A stretch of DNA of 64,000 nucleotides from Trogon surrucura (lineage: Eukaryota > Chordata > Aves > Trogoniformes > Trogonidae): positions 45,976,264-46,040,263 of the forward strand of contig CM036621.1 of assembly GCA_020746105.1 (NCBI GenBank), written 5' to 3'. How positions within the stretch are numbered: position 1 is the first letter of the stretch; each line of letters opens with the position of its first letter. The notes under the pieces were generated by a model. The model was given only the letters and a program-made list of their open reading frames with translations. It searched no databases and had not been told where the DNA came from. This document shows positions 31,751 through 42,500 of the stretch, piece by piece. The position numbers and the translations under genes were made by a program.

Positions 31751-34700
31751 GACTTGTGGTAATGTCATCAGGAAAGTTACATAGATATAATAATAAGGAC
31801 ATGAAGACACTGTCATTTTGCTGAGTGCACCAGGTACCAGATGTAAGAGCAACAGCTAAACCAGCACTTGGCAGGGAGCTGAGCGGAGAGACCTGCGGGT
31901 CCTGTGCTTGTGAACTGATCAGTTAGAGGAGGTTAATAGCAGCCTCATCCCCGGTCACAGCACAGAGGGCTCCATCCTGAGCTCTTCCCAAAGCCTGGCC
32001 CCAAGGCTTGAGTCAAACACATTGGAGAACAATTGTTTTACAGGGAGGGGATGTGGGTGTCTCTAGAAAAATGTCAGGCATTGAGTAAAGCCTCTTTGTA
32101 AGATGCCGTGTATCATCGAGAAGAATCTTTTCAGCTGATGAAAGGAGGAATAAGTGTCCTCTATGAGTATTGTTTCAATCTCCTTTCATACCTTAAGCAT
32201 TTTGGTAGTGTGGCAATTTGCATAAAGCTTATGAGTGTTTATAATGAGGGATTACACTGAGCTTGAACGCGTGTTTGTCTTCAAAAGCCTTTGACCAAGC
32301 TAAACTGGTTTTATTGCACTGGAGATCTTTGCAGAGCAGCTCCTAATTTGGAGAAAATTTATGTGGTAATTGCTCAGCAGTCAGAGCACCAGGAGAGGAC
32401 AGGTGGTGTTGCACATCCCTCTGCCAAGGACTGCTCAGATATTTTTATCCCAGCTGCAGAAACTGCAGAAATGGGATGCAAAATTCTTCTGGACACTGCA
32501 ATCAGGAAAAGCATTGGATTTCCACCAAAGTTTTGTTGGAAAGCTGTAGTGACCTGGGACTTGTGCAACTGTCTTTTACTAGTCTGCTGCACAGGTCAGC
32601 CCAAGAAGGGGCAGGGGGAAAGAATAATGATGTTTTTATGTGGCTTTTTACTGAATGACTCCACTGCTGAGCTTACAGAGACTCTTTTTCTGAAGATCTA
32701 GTGTCTCAGAGGAGACTAAAATCCATGCAGGTCCTTGATTTGACTTGAAAATTGTGATGCTTTAGTACAGGCAGAGTTGGGGAAGTGAGGACCTCAGTGC
32801 CCTGCAGCGCTCCCTGCCCTAAGGGACCTGGCACCCCATCTCCCATGGATGCTGTGACTCCCAGCCATGCTGTCTTGGCTTCCAGCTCAAGAGCTGTCCT
32901 GAATTCACTTCATGTATTCCCCCCAGCTAGCACTTGCCTGTGGCAGGACCCTGCAGATCCTGCTGATCAGGCCCTAAAATACAGGTTCCTGCGAAGACAG
33001 TGCAGCCAAAGGCCCTGGTGAGGAATGGGGAACTATGGACCAAGAGGAAAAATAATGCTTAGCGGGTGGAAGGATGCACATGGAAGGAAATACCTGAGTC
33101 CTGGGGTTTGATCCCAGCATTGTCTACTTAATGGCTTTAAAAAGCAGCATCAGAAGCATTTTTCAGAAAACCCTGGATAGTAGCCCATGTACAAACCTTC
33201 TGCCATGCCTGCATCTGTTGAATTTTCATGTTTTCTACTCACCTTCCATCTTCCCTCACCTGCTTGTGTCCTTGGGGGAACCCTTTCCCCTGCTGTCACT
33301 CAACAGTCATTGCTTCCTGGAGAGCCCTAGTTCCCTTCATTTTCTTCCTTCTGTCCTTTGCTTTGGTGAAGTCTTCAATGCATTAATTACAGTGAGGTAT
33401 GCCAGCTCAGCAGGGAGCAGCTGAAACACACTGGCCTGGGAGGGTGATGGTGGCAGCTGCCCCTTGCAAGATCACATCCATGGGGTTGTCGACCTTCTTT
33501 TGGTTGTGCACAGCCATGGGGGCAGCCCAACCTGCACTGCTGCATATGGCAAATGAGCTCACTTGGTTTTCTCTGCATTTATGGACATGGGGAAGCCAAC
33601 AGAGCATCTCTTGTGGTGGTGGGTACCTTGCCACCCCAGGGCTGGATAAGGAGAAGGGATGAAGTCATGGTTTGAGTTGGAACAAGTGAGAGGAAGGGAA
33701 GACTGATGTGAGTAGCAGGCAAGTGGGACCATCAGAAGTGGAAGCCCTGGGCGACATGGGGCTGGTGATAGGGATGGAGGGATTGATGGTGGCTGGATGA
33801 TTGCTAGATCTGGACAATCCCAGCACATCTATTTGTGGCTTTTCTGCACATCCAGATGAGAAGACAAAAATCCTGGTGACTCACAGCAGTGGGACAGGAT
33901 GGAGACAGATGCACTGTCTGTGCCTTTGCTGGATTGCAAAAGGTGCATCCCACCTCAGCACCTGGGAGCCAAGCTGAAGGCAAAGTCAGGAGAGTGATCT
34001 GGCCTCAACAGGCAATGTCCTTCATTCTCCCCACTGGGGCAAAGGCTCCTGGCCAGAGAACCTGGGAACGGGCATCCTGGAGCCAGCCAGGTGGAGAGAC
34101 AGAGCCCCTGGAGCTGGGAACCTGCAGGCATGAGAGACTGAGAAGGAAATCGTTTGCTATTAAAAACCTCTTTCCTTGTTCACTAGAGCCTTACAACACA
34201 ATTTCCCAACAAATCAGAGAGAACATTTGCTCTTAGGATTTAAAAAGGGCAAAGAAAGTAGCTGCCTGGCCAGGATAAGAGGGAGGAGAAGACACCACCA
34301 AGACAACATCCCACCTCAGGCATTCATGGGCTGACTGCAGGGTAGGGGCTCGCTACCATTTCTCAGGAAGCCCTCTCTGCCGTGCAAGAACCCTGCACCA
34401 GCCTGGGGTCTCAGACAGGCGAGGGCTCTGGTTCTTCCCTGGGGCCTGAAATCCCATAAAGCAAGAAGATGACAGGACACTCATACTTGCGAGTCATGGG
34501 GGAAGCAGCATACAAATTAAAAGGCACTGGCATCCAGGTCTAGCCCTCCTGGTGCTACCAGAGGGGGAGCAGGGCTCCGAAGGCTTGCAAACCAGTGAGC
34601 CTGCAGCCCTGTTGTCTCTGCCAGCACCTTGCCTCACCCTCAGCCCAAATCATTGCCAGACACTGCTCCTGGCTGTCCTACATCCCCTTATCTTCTGAGT

Positions 34701-35603
34701 TTCTCCCCCTGGGGAGGGCAGCCCTCAGGAAGAGACAGGGATGTGCGCAGTGAAAGCAGAGCCCAAATCTCAACGATTTACGAGGTCCTAGGAGTGAAAT
34801 ACTTGTGGGTCTGTGTTTCGAACCCAAGAATTGTTCAATTAAATATTCCAAGGCTGTTAATTGATGTTTGCTGAGAAATAGGTGTCTGCATGCTTCCTGA
34901 AGAGTGATCTGGTTATTTCTGTATAAGGTGCTGGGTGCTGGCACTGGATTCGTGGGGCTGAAGGAGCTGAGCAGCTGTGGGAGTTGTGTGACCGGGAAAT
35001 CACAGGGGTGCAGCACTCCCCCTGCCCACTTCTCCCCACTTCTCTGAGACTTGCAGGGCTGGGGAGAGGACTGATTCTTGTCCATGCTGCCAAAGTCTGA
35101 TTTATCTTCCCAGTTTTCCCAGGTCAGTTCACAAGGCTTGAAAGTGCCCCAGGGAGGGAACCCTTGCCCTGGCACAGCCTGCAACACGATATAATCAGTG
35201 TAGGAGGCTTGCTGTGGGCGGATTGTCTAAAAATCTGTTCTTTGCCCTGTTCCTCCTGTGGCTGTCCTGTGTGGATTGGGGTCCCCACCAGCTGGGGCTC
35301 CTGTAGCAGCTCAGCCTCCCACCCTGGTAGAGCTACAGACCTGGTCCTGTAGGGGGAAAAAAACCCCCAAAACTGGGTGAATTTGCTGATAACCTGACAG
35401 TTGCAACTCCTGTCCCTTGTTCCAGTGCCACACCGTCACCTGTGGGATGGGAGAGAGGAAGATCATTAGCTCTGGGACCATGTGAAATGTGTCTCTGAGA
35501 AGCAGCGGTGGGAATTGGGGGCACCCAGGAGCTGTTACCCCATGCCCAGCACTGCGAGTGGATGGAGCACAGGGGCTGAGGGCAGGGGCAAGGTCTCTGC
35601 CCC
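31751..35603. other. No gene recognised
   Basis: 3.9 kb without a recognisable exon, tRNA or repeat family. Short open frames (up to 169 codons) have no family features. It may hold old unclassified repeats. Confidence 0.4.
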
Positions 35604-35675
35604 GGCTCGTTGGTCTAGGGGTATGATTCTCGCTTCGGGTGCGAGAGGTCCCGGGTTCAACTCCCGGACGAGCCC
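35604..35675 (+). tRNA. tRNA-Pro(CGG)
   Basis: Same body as the seven Pro(AGG) genes, but the loop reads TTCGGGT, so the anticodon is CGG. CTTCTTTT follows. It is paired with Ala(TGC) at 35847. Confidence 0.95.
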
Positions 35676-35846
35676 TTCTTTTGGGCACCTGCTCCCTCTC
35701 CTAGAGGTGCACGGCGTTGTGACATAACCAGGGTACAGATTAGGGAAGCAGTGCCTGGCACATCGATGTTGGTCTTGCGTCCTGCTTATGTATTTGTGGG
35801 TAGGATGAAGCCCCCGAGAGCTGGCAGTGAGGCGCTGCTCATGCAG

Positions 35847-35918
35847 GGGGATGTAGCTCAGCGGAAGAGCGCTTGCTTTGCATGTAAGAGGCCCTGGGTT
35901 CAACCCCCAGCATCTCCA
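35847..35918 (+). tRNA. tRNA-Ala(TGC)
   Basis: A 72-nt gene, GGGGATG/CATCTCC, TGC anticodon, D arm GCGGAAGAGC. TTTT at about 35925. Confidence 0.94.
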
Positions 35919-36150
35919 CCTCCTTTTGCATCAAAAGAGCCCCCTCTCTGCTGGCCGTGAGGCTGGCAGAGCCCTAGAACTCCCCGTAGAAAAGCCCTGG
36001 GGTTGCCTTTGGGCACACCTGTCCTGGAGGTGCTGCTCAGCCCTCGCAGACTGTGGTTGTGCTTGGGAAAAACTGCAGTCTCAGATGTACCCCTAATCAC
36101 AAAATGTGGGTGTCGGAGGCTCTGGGAGTGAAAAAGGGTGGCAGCACCCT

Positions 36151-36222
36151 GCCTTGTTGGTCTAGGGGTATGATTCTCACTTAAGGCATGAGAGGTCTTG
36201 GGTTCAACTCCTGGACAAGCCC
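36151..36222 (+). pseudogene. tRNA-Pro-derived pseudogene
   Basis: Full length. The loop reads TTAAGGC and the acceptor has a mismatch (GCCTTGT against ACAAGCC). Read literally the anticodon would be AAG (Leu), but the body is tRNA-Pro. It forms a decayed Pro-Ala module with 36419. Confidence 0.8.
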
Positions 36223-36418
36223 TCCTTTGGGGGCTGTATCCCTGCTGCTTGCTACAGACCTGGTTAAAAAGAAGGTCAGCTCAGGTATCCCCCAGATGTC
36301 TGCGAACGGCACACCCATGGTGTGGCCATAGAGTTTCTCTTTCAGCTGGTTTTGGCAAGATTGGATGCTGCTGCAGTGCCAGGGACAGTATGCCCTCCCT
36401 GGACATCGCCATGGGCAG

Positions 36419-36490
36419 GGGAATGCAGCTCAGTGGGAGAGCATGTGCTTTGCATGTAGGAGCCCCTGGGTTTGACCCTTAGCATCTCTA
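36419..36490 (+). pseudogene. tRNA-Ala(TGC) pseudogene
   Basis: Full length with TGC anticodon. The acceptor stem has a mismatch and two wobbles (GGGAATG against CATCTCT), and the B box is GGGTTTGACCC. Confidence 0.7.
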
Positions 36491-36774
36491 GCTTTTTCTC
36501 TATGGAAACATCCTCTTTCTTGCTGCATGGAACAGTGCCAAAGCTGATCAGTCCCAAAGGGGAATGTCCTTGCTCCCTGGAATCCTGGTGGCGGTTTCCT
36601 TTCCCAGTTATTTGCCTCCACACCTGAGCAGAGCTGCCCACTGGGAATGTGATGGCAGCAGGGCCCCTTCTTCCACCCCTGACAGTCCCTTCCCCGCTCA
36701 GGACAGGACCGGCCATGGCTGAGCTGTGTCTCTGCACATGGGTCACTGGGGATGTGCTGGGTGTCCAAAAAGAA

Positions 36775-36846
36775 GGGCTCGTCCGGGAGTTGAACCCGGG
36801 ACCTCTCGCACCCTAAGCGAGAATCATACCCCTAGACCAACGAGCC
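36775..36846 (-). tRNA. tRNA-Pro(AGG)
   Basis: A 72-nt gene identical to the other Pro(AGG) copies. The minus-strand terminator is TTCTTTTT (plus AAAAAGAA at 36767-36774). Confidence 0.95.
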
Positions 36847-37075
36847 GGGGTGTGCAGCTGGCTGGGCAAGCCCAGGCTGTGCCAGGTTGGGGTGCACTGC
36901 ACACCCCAAACACCTCCCTGCAAGGGGGCAGCAAGGATGGACTGGGACACAGAAACTAGTATTAAACATGTTTTGCAGCCCAGGGTAGGTGAGGAAGTGA
37001 CATTTTCCCTGGGCAATGCCCTGGGCCATGGTGCTGAGGGGACAGGATCTGGGCTGATTCCCAGCTGCATTCTTT

Positions 37076-37147
37076 GCCTTGTTGGTCTAGCGGTGTGATT
37101 CTTGCTTTGGGTGTGAGAGGTCCTGGGTTCAACTCCTGGACAAGCCC
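37076..37147 (+). tRNA. tRNA-Pro(TGG)-like, diverged
   Basis: Loop TTTGGGT gives anticodon TGG. The anticodon stem still pairs with wobbles (CTTGC/GTGAG). The acceptor has one mismatch (GCCTTGT against ACAAGCC). It may be a weak functional gene or a pseudogene; the only TGG candidate here. Confidence 0.5.
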
Positions 37148-37443
37148 TCCTTTTGGGCACCCGTCACCCTGCACCACCCTGCCCAGCTGCTGCTCCCTGG
37201 GACAAACATTTACCCCGAGAGATACCCTGAGACCTGTGGGAAGGGAAACAAAGTGCTCCCGTGCCCTTCAGTGCCCAGGCACAGCAGGGAATGGGACAAA
37301 GCCGTTCCCAATGGGCTGCAGGTACTGGGAGCCATCCCCAGTACAATTGTACCCCAAGCATCCCCAGGGACATCTTAACAGGTTTTTGAGGGCCCTGGCA
37401 GACCTGCAGCTGACAGGGAAGGGTTCTGTTGGTGCAAAAGAGG

Positions 37444-37515
37444 TGGAGATGCTGGGGGTTGAACCCAGGGCCTCTTACATGCAAAGCAAGCGCTCTCCCG
37501 CTGAGCTACATCCCC
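37444..37515 (-). tRNA. tRNA-Ala(TGC)
   Basis: A 72-nt gene identical in body to 18452-18523, its mirror partner. Anticodon TGC. Confidence 0.95.
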
Positions 37516-37889
37516 CTGCCCATGGGGACACTGGGGGCAGGGACAAATCCCCTCACTCCCCCAATGCACAGCCTGCTCTGCCCCAAGGACCCTGGCCCCC
37601 AAAACAGACCATCAGTGAACTCAATGATGACAGCACCTGCTCTGCTTTGCCTCCACTGCCCTCCTCCACCTTCCAAACCACCACCTCCATCTCCACCTCC
37701 AACCCCACTTCCACCTCCAACCTTCCTCCACTTGCTTCCTGCCCACGCAGCCAGCAGCACCTCACTGCAAGATCTGGAGTGTCGATCCTGCCCACAGGAG
37801 CGTGGCAACAACCCCACTGTGCTGGGCACCACTGCCCTGGTCATGCCAGGGTCTCCCAGAGGGTTGTGGAAGGTGGTTGCCTAAAAGAG

Positions 37890-37961
37890 GGGCTCGTCCG
37901 GGAGTTGAACCCGGGACCTCTCGCACCCTAAGCGAGAATCATACCCCTAGACCAACGAGCC
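37890..37961 (-). tRNA. tRNA-Pro(AGG)
   Basis: A 72-nt gene, mirror partner of 18045. The terminator on the minus strand is CTCTTTTA. Confidence 0.95.
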
Positions 37962-38653
37962 AGGGTGCTGCACCCCCTTGCACCCCCAGCCTGTGTGCCC
38001 CACACACTGTGAGGGCTCTGGGGGCGCAGCTGAGGCTGTGTGTGCCCCGTCACACACTCTAAAGCAGGGAGGTCCCTCTTGCTGTCCCTGCTCCTTGGAG
38101 CCTGCAGCTGGTGGTGCCTGTGGGGAACTAGTGCCCAACATTGCCAACTGCCACCATTGCTGGGAGTTCTCCTCTTTGTGACCACCTCCCTGCTCTTGCA
38201 GAGGTTGGAATGGCCAGTGCTTTGCAAGCAACACCCCGCACTGTTCTTCCTCCATGGGGCATTTCCCAAAGGCAACGTCCCCTTTGAGCTGGCTTTCCCG
38301 TTGCTCCCAGGAAATTCCTGTTGCTGCTTCCTTTGCCAGCCCCCTTGCAGCTGCTGACTGTGGGCTTTTGAGGATTTTAGGCACAGGGTGTCCGTGAGGT
38401 GCCCCAGGCTGCCAGTGGGATTAGGACAAGCAGGACGGCCGTGGGGCTGAGCAGGTGCATGTTTTGTGGACATGGCCCCTGGGTCAGGACTGTGTGTAGC
38501 TGTGCCAGGGCAGCATCTGAGCTGGTGTGGAAGCCCCGGCTGCAGCGCGGTCACCATGCCTGCCCCCTGGGCAGAGCTGGACATCAGGGATGTCATCCAG
38601 TCTGTGGGGTGTCCCCACAAGGGCTGTGCCTGGTGCTGGGTGTCCAAAAAGAA

Positions 38654-38725
38654 GGGCTCGTCCGGGAGTTGAACCCGGGACCTCTCGCACCCTAAGCGAG
38701 AATCATACCCCTAGACCAACGAGCC
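38654..38725 (-). tRNA. tRNA-Pro(AGG)
   Basis: A 72-nt gene, mirror partner of 17274 and also the direct counterpart of 13399 in the Pro-Ser module. Confidence 0.95.
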
Positions 38726-38990
38726 GGGGTGCGCAGCTGCCTGGGCACCTCCAGGCTGTGCGGGGCGCTGGGGTGCTGGGGGGCAGTGGTGGCCGTGGGA
38801 CCTGGCCCTGGCAGCTGCTGGTGAGGGCTGAGCCCTGCCCCAGCCCCTGGGGAGCAGAGCAGGGAGGGGCCTGGGTGTGGGGATGCACCGCACACCCCAA
38901 AGATCTGTGCCCTGTTCCCCAGTGAAAAGGAGCATTCAGGGATGCCCAGGGCAGGGGGCAAGTGTCCCCCCTCACGTGCTCAGGGCTGGG

Positions 38991-39072
38991 GCTGTGATGG
39001 CCGAGGGGTGAAGGCGTTGGATTCGAAATCCAATAGGGTTTCCCTGCGCAGGTTCGAATCCTGCTCACAGCG
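38991..39072 (+). tRNA. tRNA-Ser(CGA)
   Basis: An 82-nt type II tRNA, acceptor GCTGTGA/TCACAGC, loop TTCGAAA (anticodon CGA), long variable arm, TTTT after 6 bp. It ends about 450 bp before the FTCD start codon. Confidence 0.95.
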
Positions 39073-39526
39073 AGACATTTTGCCCACCATCCCTGATGCT
39101 CAGCTGTTCACCACCACGGGGGAGCAGTGCTGGTGGCCCTGCTGCTGTGCCTTGGGAAGGAGCAGCATACACAGCTCTGCTGGGAGCAGCAACTGATTTC
39201 CTTCATGTGACCTTGACTTCTTCTAGCAATTAATTGGTGCTGGTTGGTAATCAGAGTTGAACACTGGCCCTGGCAAGCAGGTGGTGCCCTTCTGCCCAGA
39301 GCTGATCCAGGCACAGAAAGTGCAGTACCACATTGTTTATCCAAGACCCTTTCTGTCTCCTGGCCACAGATCGATGCAGTTAATGAGAAACCCTGGCTCA
39401 GTGAAGAGACAACAGGTTGGGTGCTGGGCAGCTTTTGCTCTGCAGAGGGACAGTAAAGGGCAGGCGAACCCACAGGGTGCAAGAAGCTGAGCACAGGACC
39501 ACAGGGTGCAGGCAGACCCTGAGACC

Positions 39527-42500
39527 ATGGCCAAGCTGGTGGAGTGTGTCCCCAACTTCTCGGAAGGGAATAACAAGGAGGTGAGGGAGAATATTGAGGG
39601 GCTGATGGGTGGGCAATGCCAGAATGCGGATGGTGGAAGGGTCATGCAGGCAACACCTGCTGCCAGACTCTGCCCTGCCTCCTCTGAAGTGCTGTGCAGC
39701 TTTCACTGCCTGACTAATACTGAAAATACACAAAGGCAGCACTCTCTGCTCTCTTTCGGTACCTCAGTGAGAAGTGGGGGCTCAGATCCTCCCCCTCCTC
39801 ACTGCCTGCAGGTTGCTGTAGCACCAGGGCTCGGGGTGGTCTGGCATATTCCCTTAGAGAAATATCGCTTGCAGTTGTGCCAAAACATGCTATTCAGGTT
39901 AATGGAATCTGTACTGGACATCAGCCCTAGACTGAACTTTGGCCCTGCCAGGAGTAGGAGTGTTCAGCAAGCCAAAAATTGCAAAAAAACCACTTGCCCC
40001 AGGGAATAGGCTTTGCAGAGCCAAATCCTTTTTGAAGCTAGCGGGAGAGTATGCTCAGAAACAGCAATTTGTCGTGCTGCTCTCTGATGTGCAGCAGCAG
40101 CTAAGTGTCTCTCCCCCACCATGGTGGGTTTGGGGCTCACTGGGAGCCAGGGGTGTCCCAGGCCCCCTGAGTAGGAATGGGGTGCTTGTGTCTATGGATC
40201 CTTCATCCTCTACTGAGCAGGGCTGCATCCCCACTGATCATGGGGTCATCTCCAACCCCAATGCTGGTGGGAAGGGGGAGAGTGGAGAAAAGATGTCCTC
40301 TATCCTGTGAAGCTGAGCTGTGATGGGGGTCCAGATGGCTCAGCCACCTTGCCTGAATCCTCTGTCTGGCAGGTGATCGACGCACTAGCACAGGCCATCT
40401 CTCAGACACCGGGCTGCACGCTGCTGGACGTTGATGCTGGTGCCTCCACCAACCGCACTGTCTACACCTTCGTGGGGTCCCCTGAGGCCGTGGTCAAAGG
40501 GGCACTGAATGCAGCCCACGTGGCCAGGCAGCTCATTGACATGAGCCGGCACAAAGGTGAGCTTGGGGGTGGTGCGTGGTTGTTTCCAGGTGCACCTTGC
40601 GTGGCTGGAGCTAAAATCAGCTGCCAGTGACCAAACATGGCATGTTACTGGGCATGCAGCAAGCAGCACTGCTGGGATGGATGGCGGTAGGATTGTGCAA
40701 AGCTCTTGCTCGTACTCAGGATCCAGAGAGGTTGAATCCCTCCTGTGTTTGGGCTGGAGTAGACATCACTACCGCAAACTCAAATTTCCTCAATGCCCTG
40801 TCTGCAAAAGAGGCTGGAAAGGGCTGTCCCCCTCCTTGTCTAATTGCTCTTCCCAGCTCTAATCCTCATGTCTGCCCTGTCACCAGGCGAACACCCTCGC
40901 ATGGGGGCCCTGGACGTCTGCCCTTTCGTGCCAGTGAGGAATGTCAGCATGGACGAGTGTGTCACCTGCGCCCGCATCTTTGGGCAGCACCTGGCAGCGG
41001 AGCTGGGGGTGCCTGGTGAGTAGGAACATCTGCCCCTCCTGTCCAACCCCGCATGCTTCCATCTGTGCAGAAACTGGACACCTTTGGCAAAAGCTCAAGC
41101 AAATGGGGTTTGCTGCCACATGGGCAAAACCGGATCCTGCTAGACGATGTGCTGCCAGCCCCTCCTCAGCACTGCTCATCTGCAGCTCTATCTTCCAGTT
41201 TACCTGTACGGAGAAGCAGCACAGGACGAGAGAAGGAAAGCCCTGCCTGCCATCCGTGCTGGGGAGTACGAGGCACTTCCTGAGAAGGTGAGCCTAGCAG
41301 CACCTGGATGGGTGGCATGGACCGGGCAGAGCCAAGCCACATCTCACCAGCTTCAGGAAGGATCCTGGGGGCCAGCACAGTCCCTTTGTGCTGAGAGGAG
41401 CTGGTTAAATGTTTTGAGTGCTCGTGGTGGTCATGGTAGATGCCATCTTCAGGAGGGTGGCTTGTGCCACTCCACAGTGCCAGCCCGTGCGCTCTCCTCC
41501 TTCCTCCCCAGCTTGCAAAACCAGAGTGGGCTCCTGATTTTGGGCCTCCAACATTTGTCCCCCGGTGGGGGGCCACAGTGACGGGCGCCCGGACCTTCCT
41601 AATTGCGTACAATGTCAACCTGCTGTGCACCAAGGAGCTGGCTCACCGCATTGCCCTCAACCTCCGCGAGCAGGGTCGCGGCGCCGACCAGGTAGCCTTG
41701 TGCTGGCAGCACGCAGGGAGGAGACCTCCTTGCCCCTGTGCCTCCTGGGCCATGCCTTGACCACGTCAGTTCTTGGCAGCCTGGGCGCTTGAAGAAGGTG
41801 CAGGGCATCGGCTGGTATTTGGAGGAAGAGAACATGGCCCAGGTTTCGACGAACCTGCTGGACTTTGAGACCACGCCGCTCCATGCTGTCTACGAGGAAG
41901 TCTGCCGAGATGCGGAGGTGGGTGGTGCAGGATGGCACACTGTGCTTGGTTCAGTGGCAGCTTCGCAGAAGTTGTCTCCCTCCAAGTTTTTCTCCCCATC
42001 CCCTGGTCAGAGTCTGCTTTATCTCATGCTTAGCCAAGCTGGGTAGAGTGTTGAATGGCATGAGACCCCTAAAGCTCAGCAACTTGCTGCTTAGCCCCCA
42101 GAAACTCCACTGAAGGCTTTTTCATTAGGTCCCCAGGTCCTGGGAAGGGATGAGGACCACCAGACTGGGGTGGGAGTGGCAGCAGGGCAAGTGGCTCTGG
42201 GAACAGTTGCATTTCTGATGTCCTTTGCAGGCACTGAACCTCCCTGTGGTGGGGTCCCAGTTGGTGGGTCTTGTCCCCAAGAAGGCCATGCTGGACGCAG
42301 CTGAGTTTTACATCAAGAAGGAAAAACTCTTCATCCTGGAGGAGGAACAGAAGATCAGGCTGGTAACGTGGCTCCTCTTGGTACCAAGACGAGGGTGGGA
42401 TCATGATTAAAAACACAGCCCTGTCCCTCCCTGCTCAACTCCCAAAGCGGCACTGAGCAGTCATTTGGGACCATGGCAGCCCCCAGGCATGACACTTGTC

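Larger units (their letters stand above)
37430..38940 (-). repeat. Inverted repeat, right arm
   Basis: Reverse complement of about 17080-18540. It carries Ala(TGC)- 37444, Pro(AGG)- 37890 and Pro(AGG)- 38654 in mirror order. The outer part (37520-37860) has diverged by small indels, including CCACCTCCA-type repeats near 37670-37730. The inner part (37880-38930) is almost unchanged. Confidence 0.88.

Noticed and set aside
36151-36222. tRNA-Leu(AAG)
   Set aside because: The loop would spell AAG, but the body is tRNA-Pro with a mismatched acceptor and a single Leu determinant cannot be argued; called a pseudogene.
13399-39072. CRISPR-like array of regularly spaced repeats
   Set aside because: The repeated units are tRNA genes of 72 or 82 nt with irregular spacing in a vertebrate genome.
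39506-40009. 167-codon frame starting in FTCD exon 1
   Set aside because: It is read-through into intron 1; the GT donor at 39581 and the homologous exon 2 at 40373 give the real protein.
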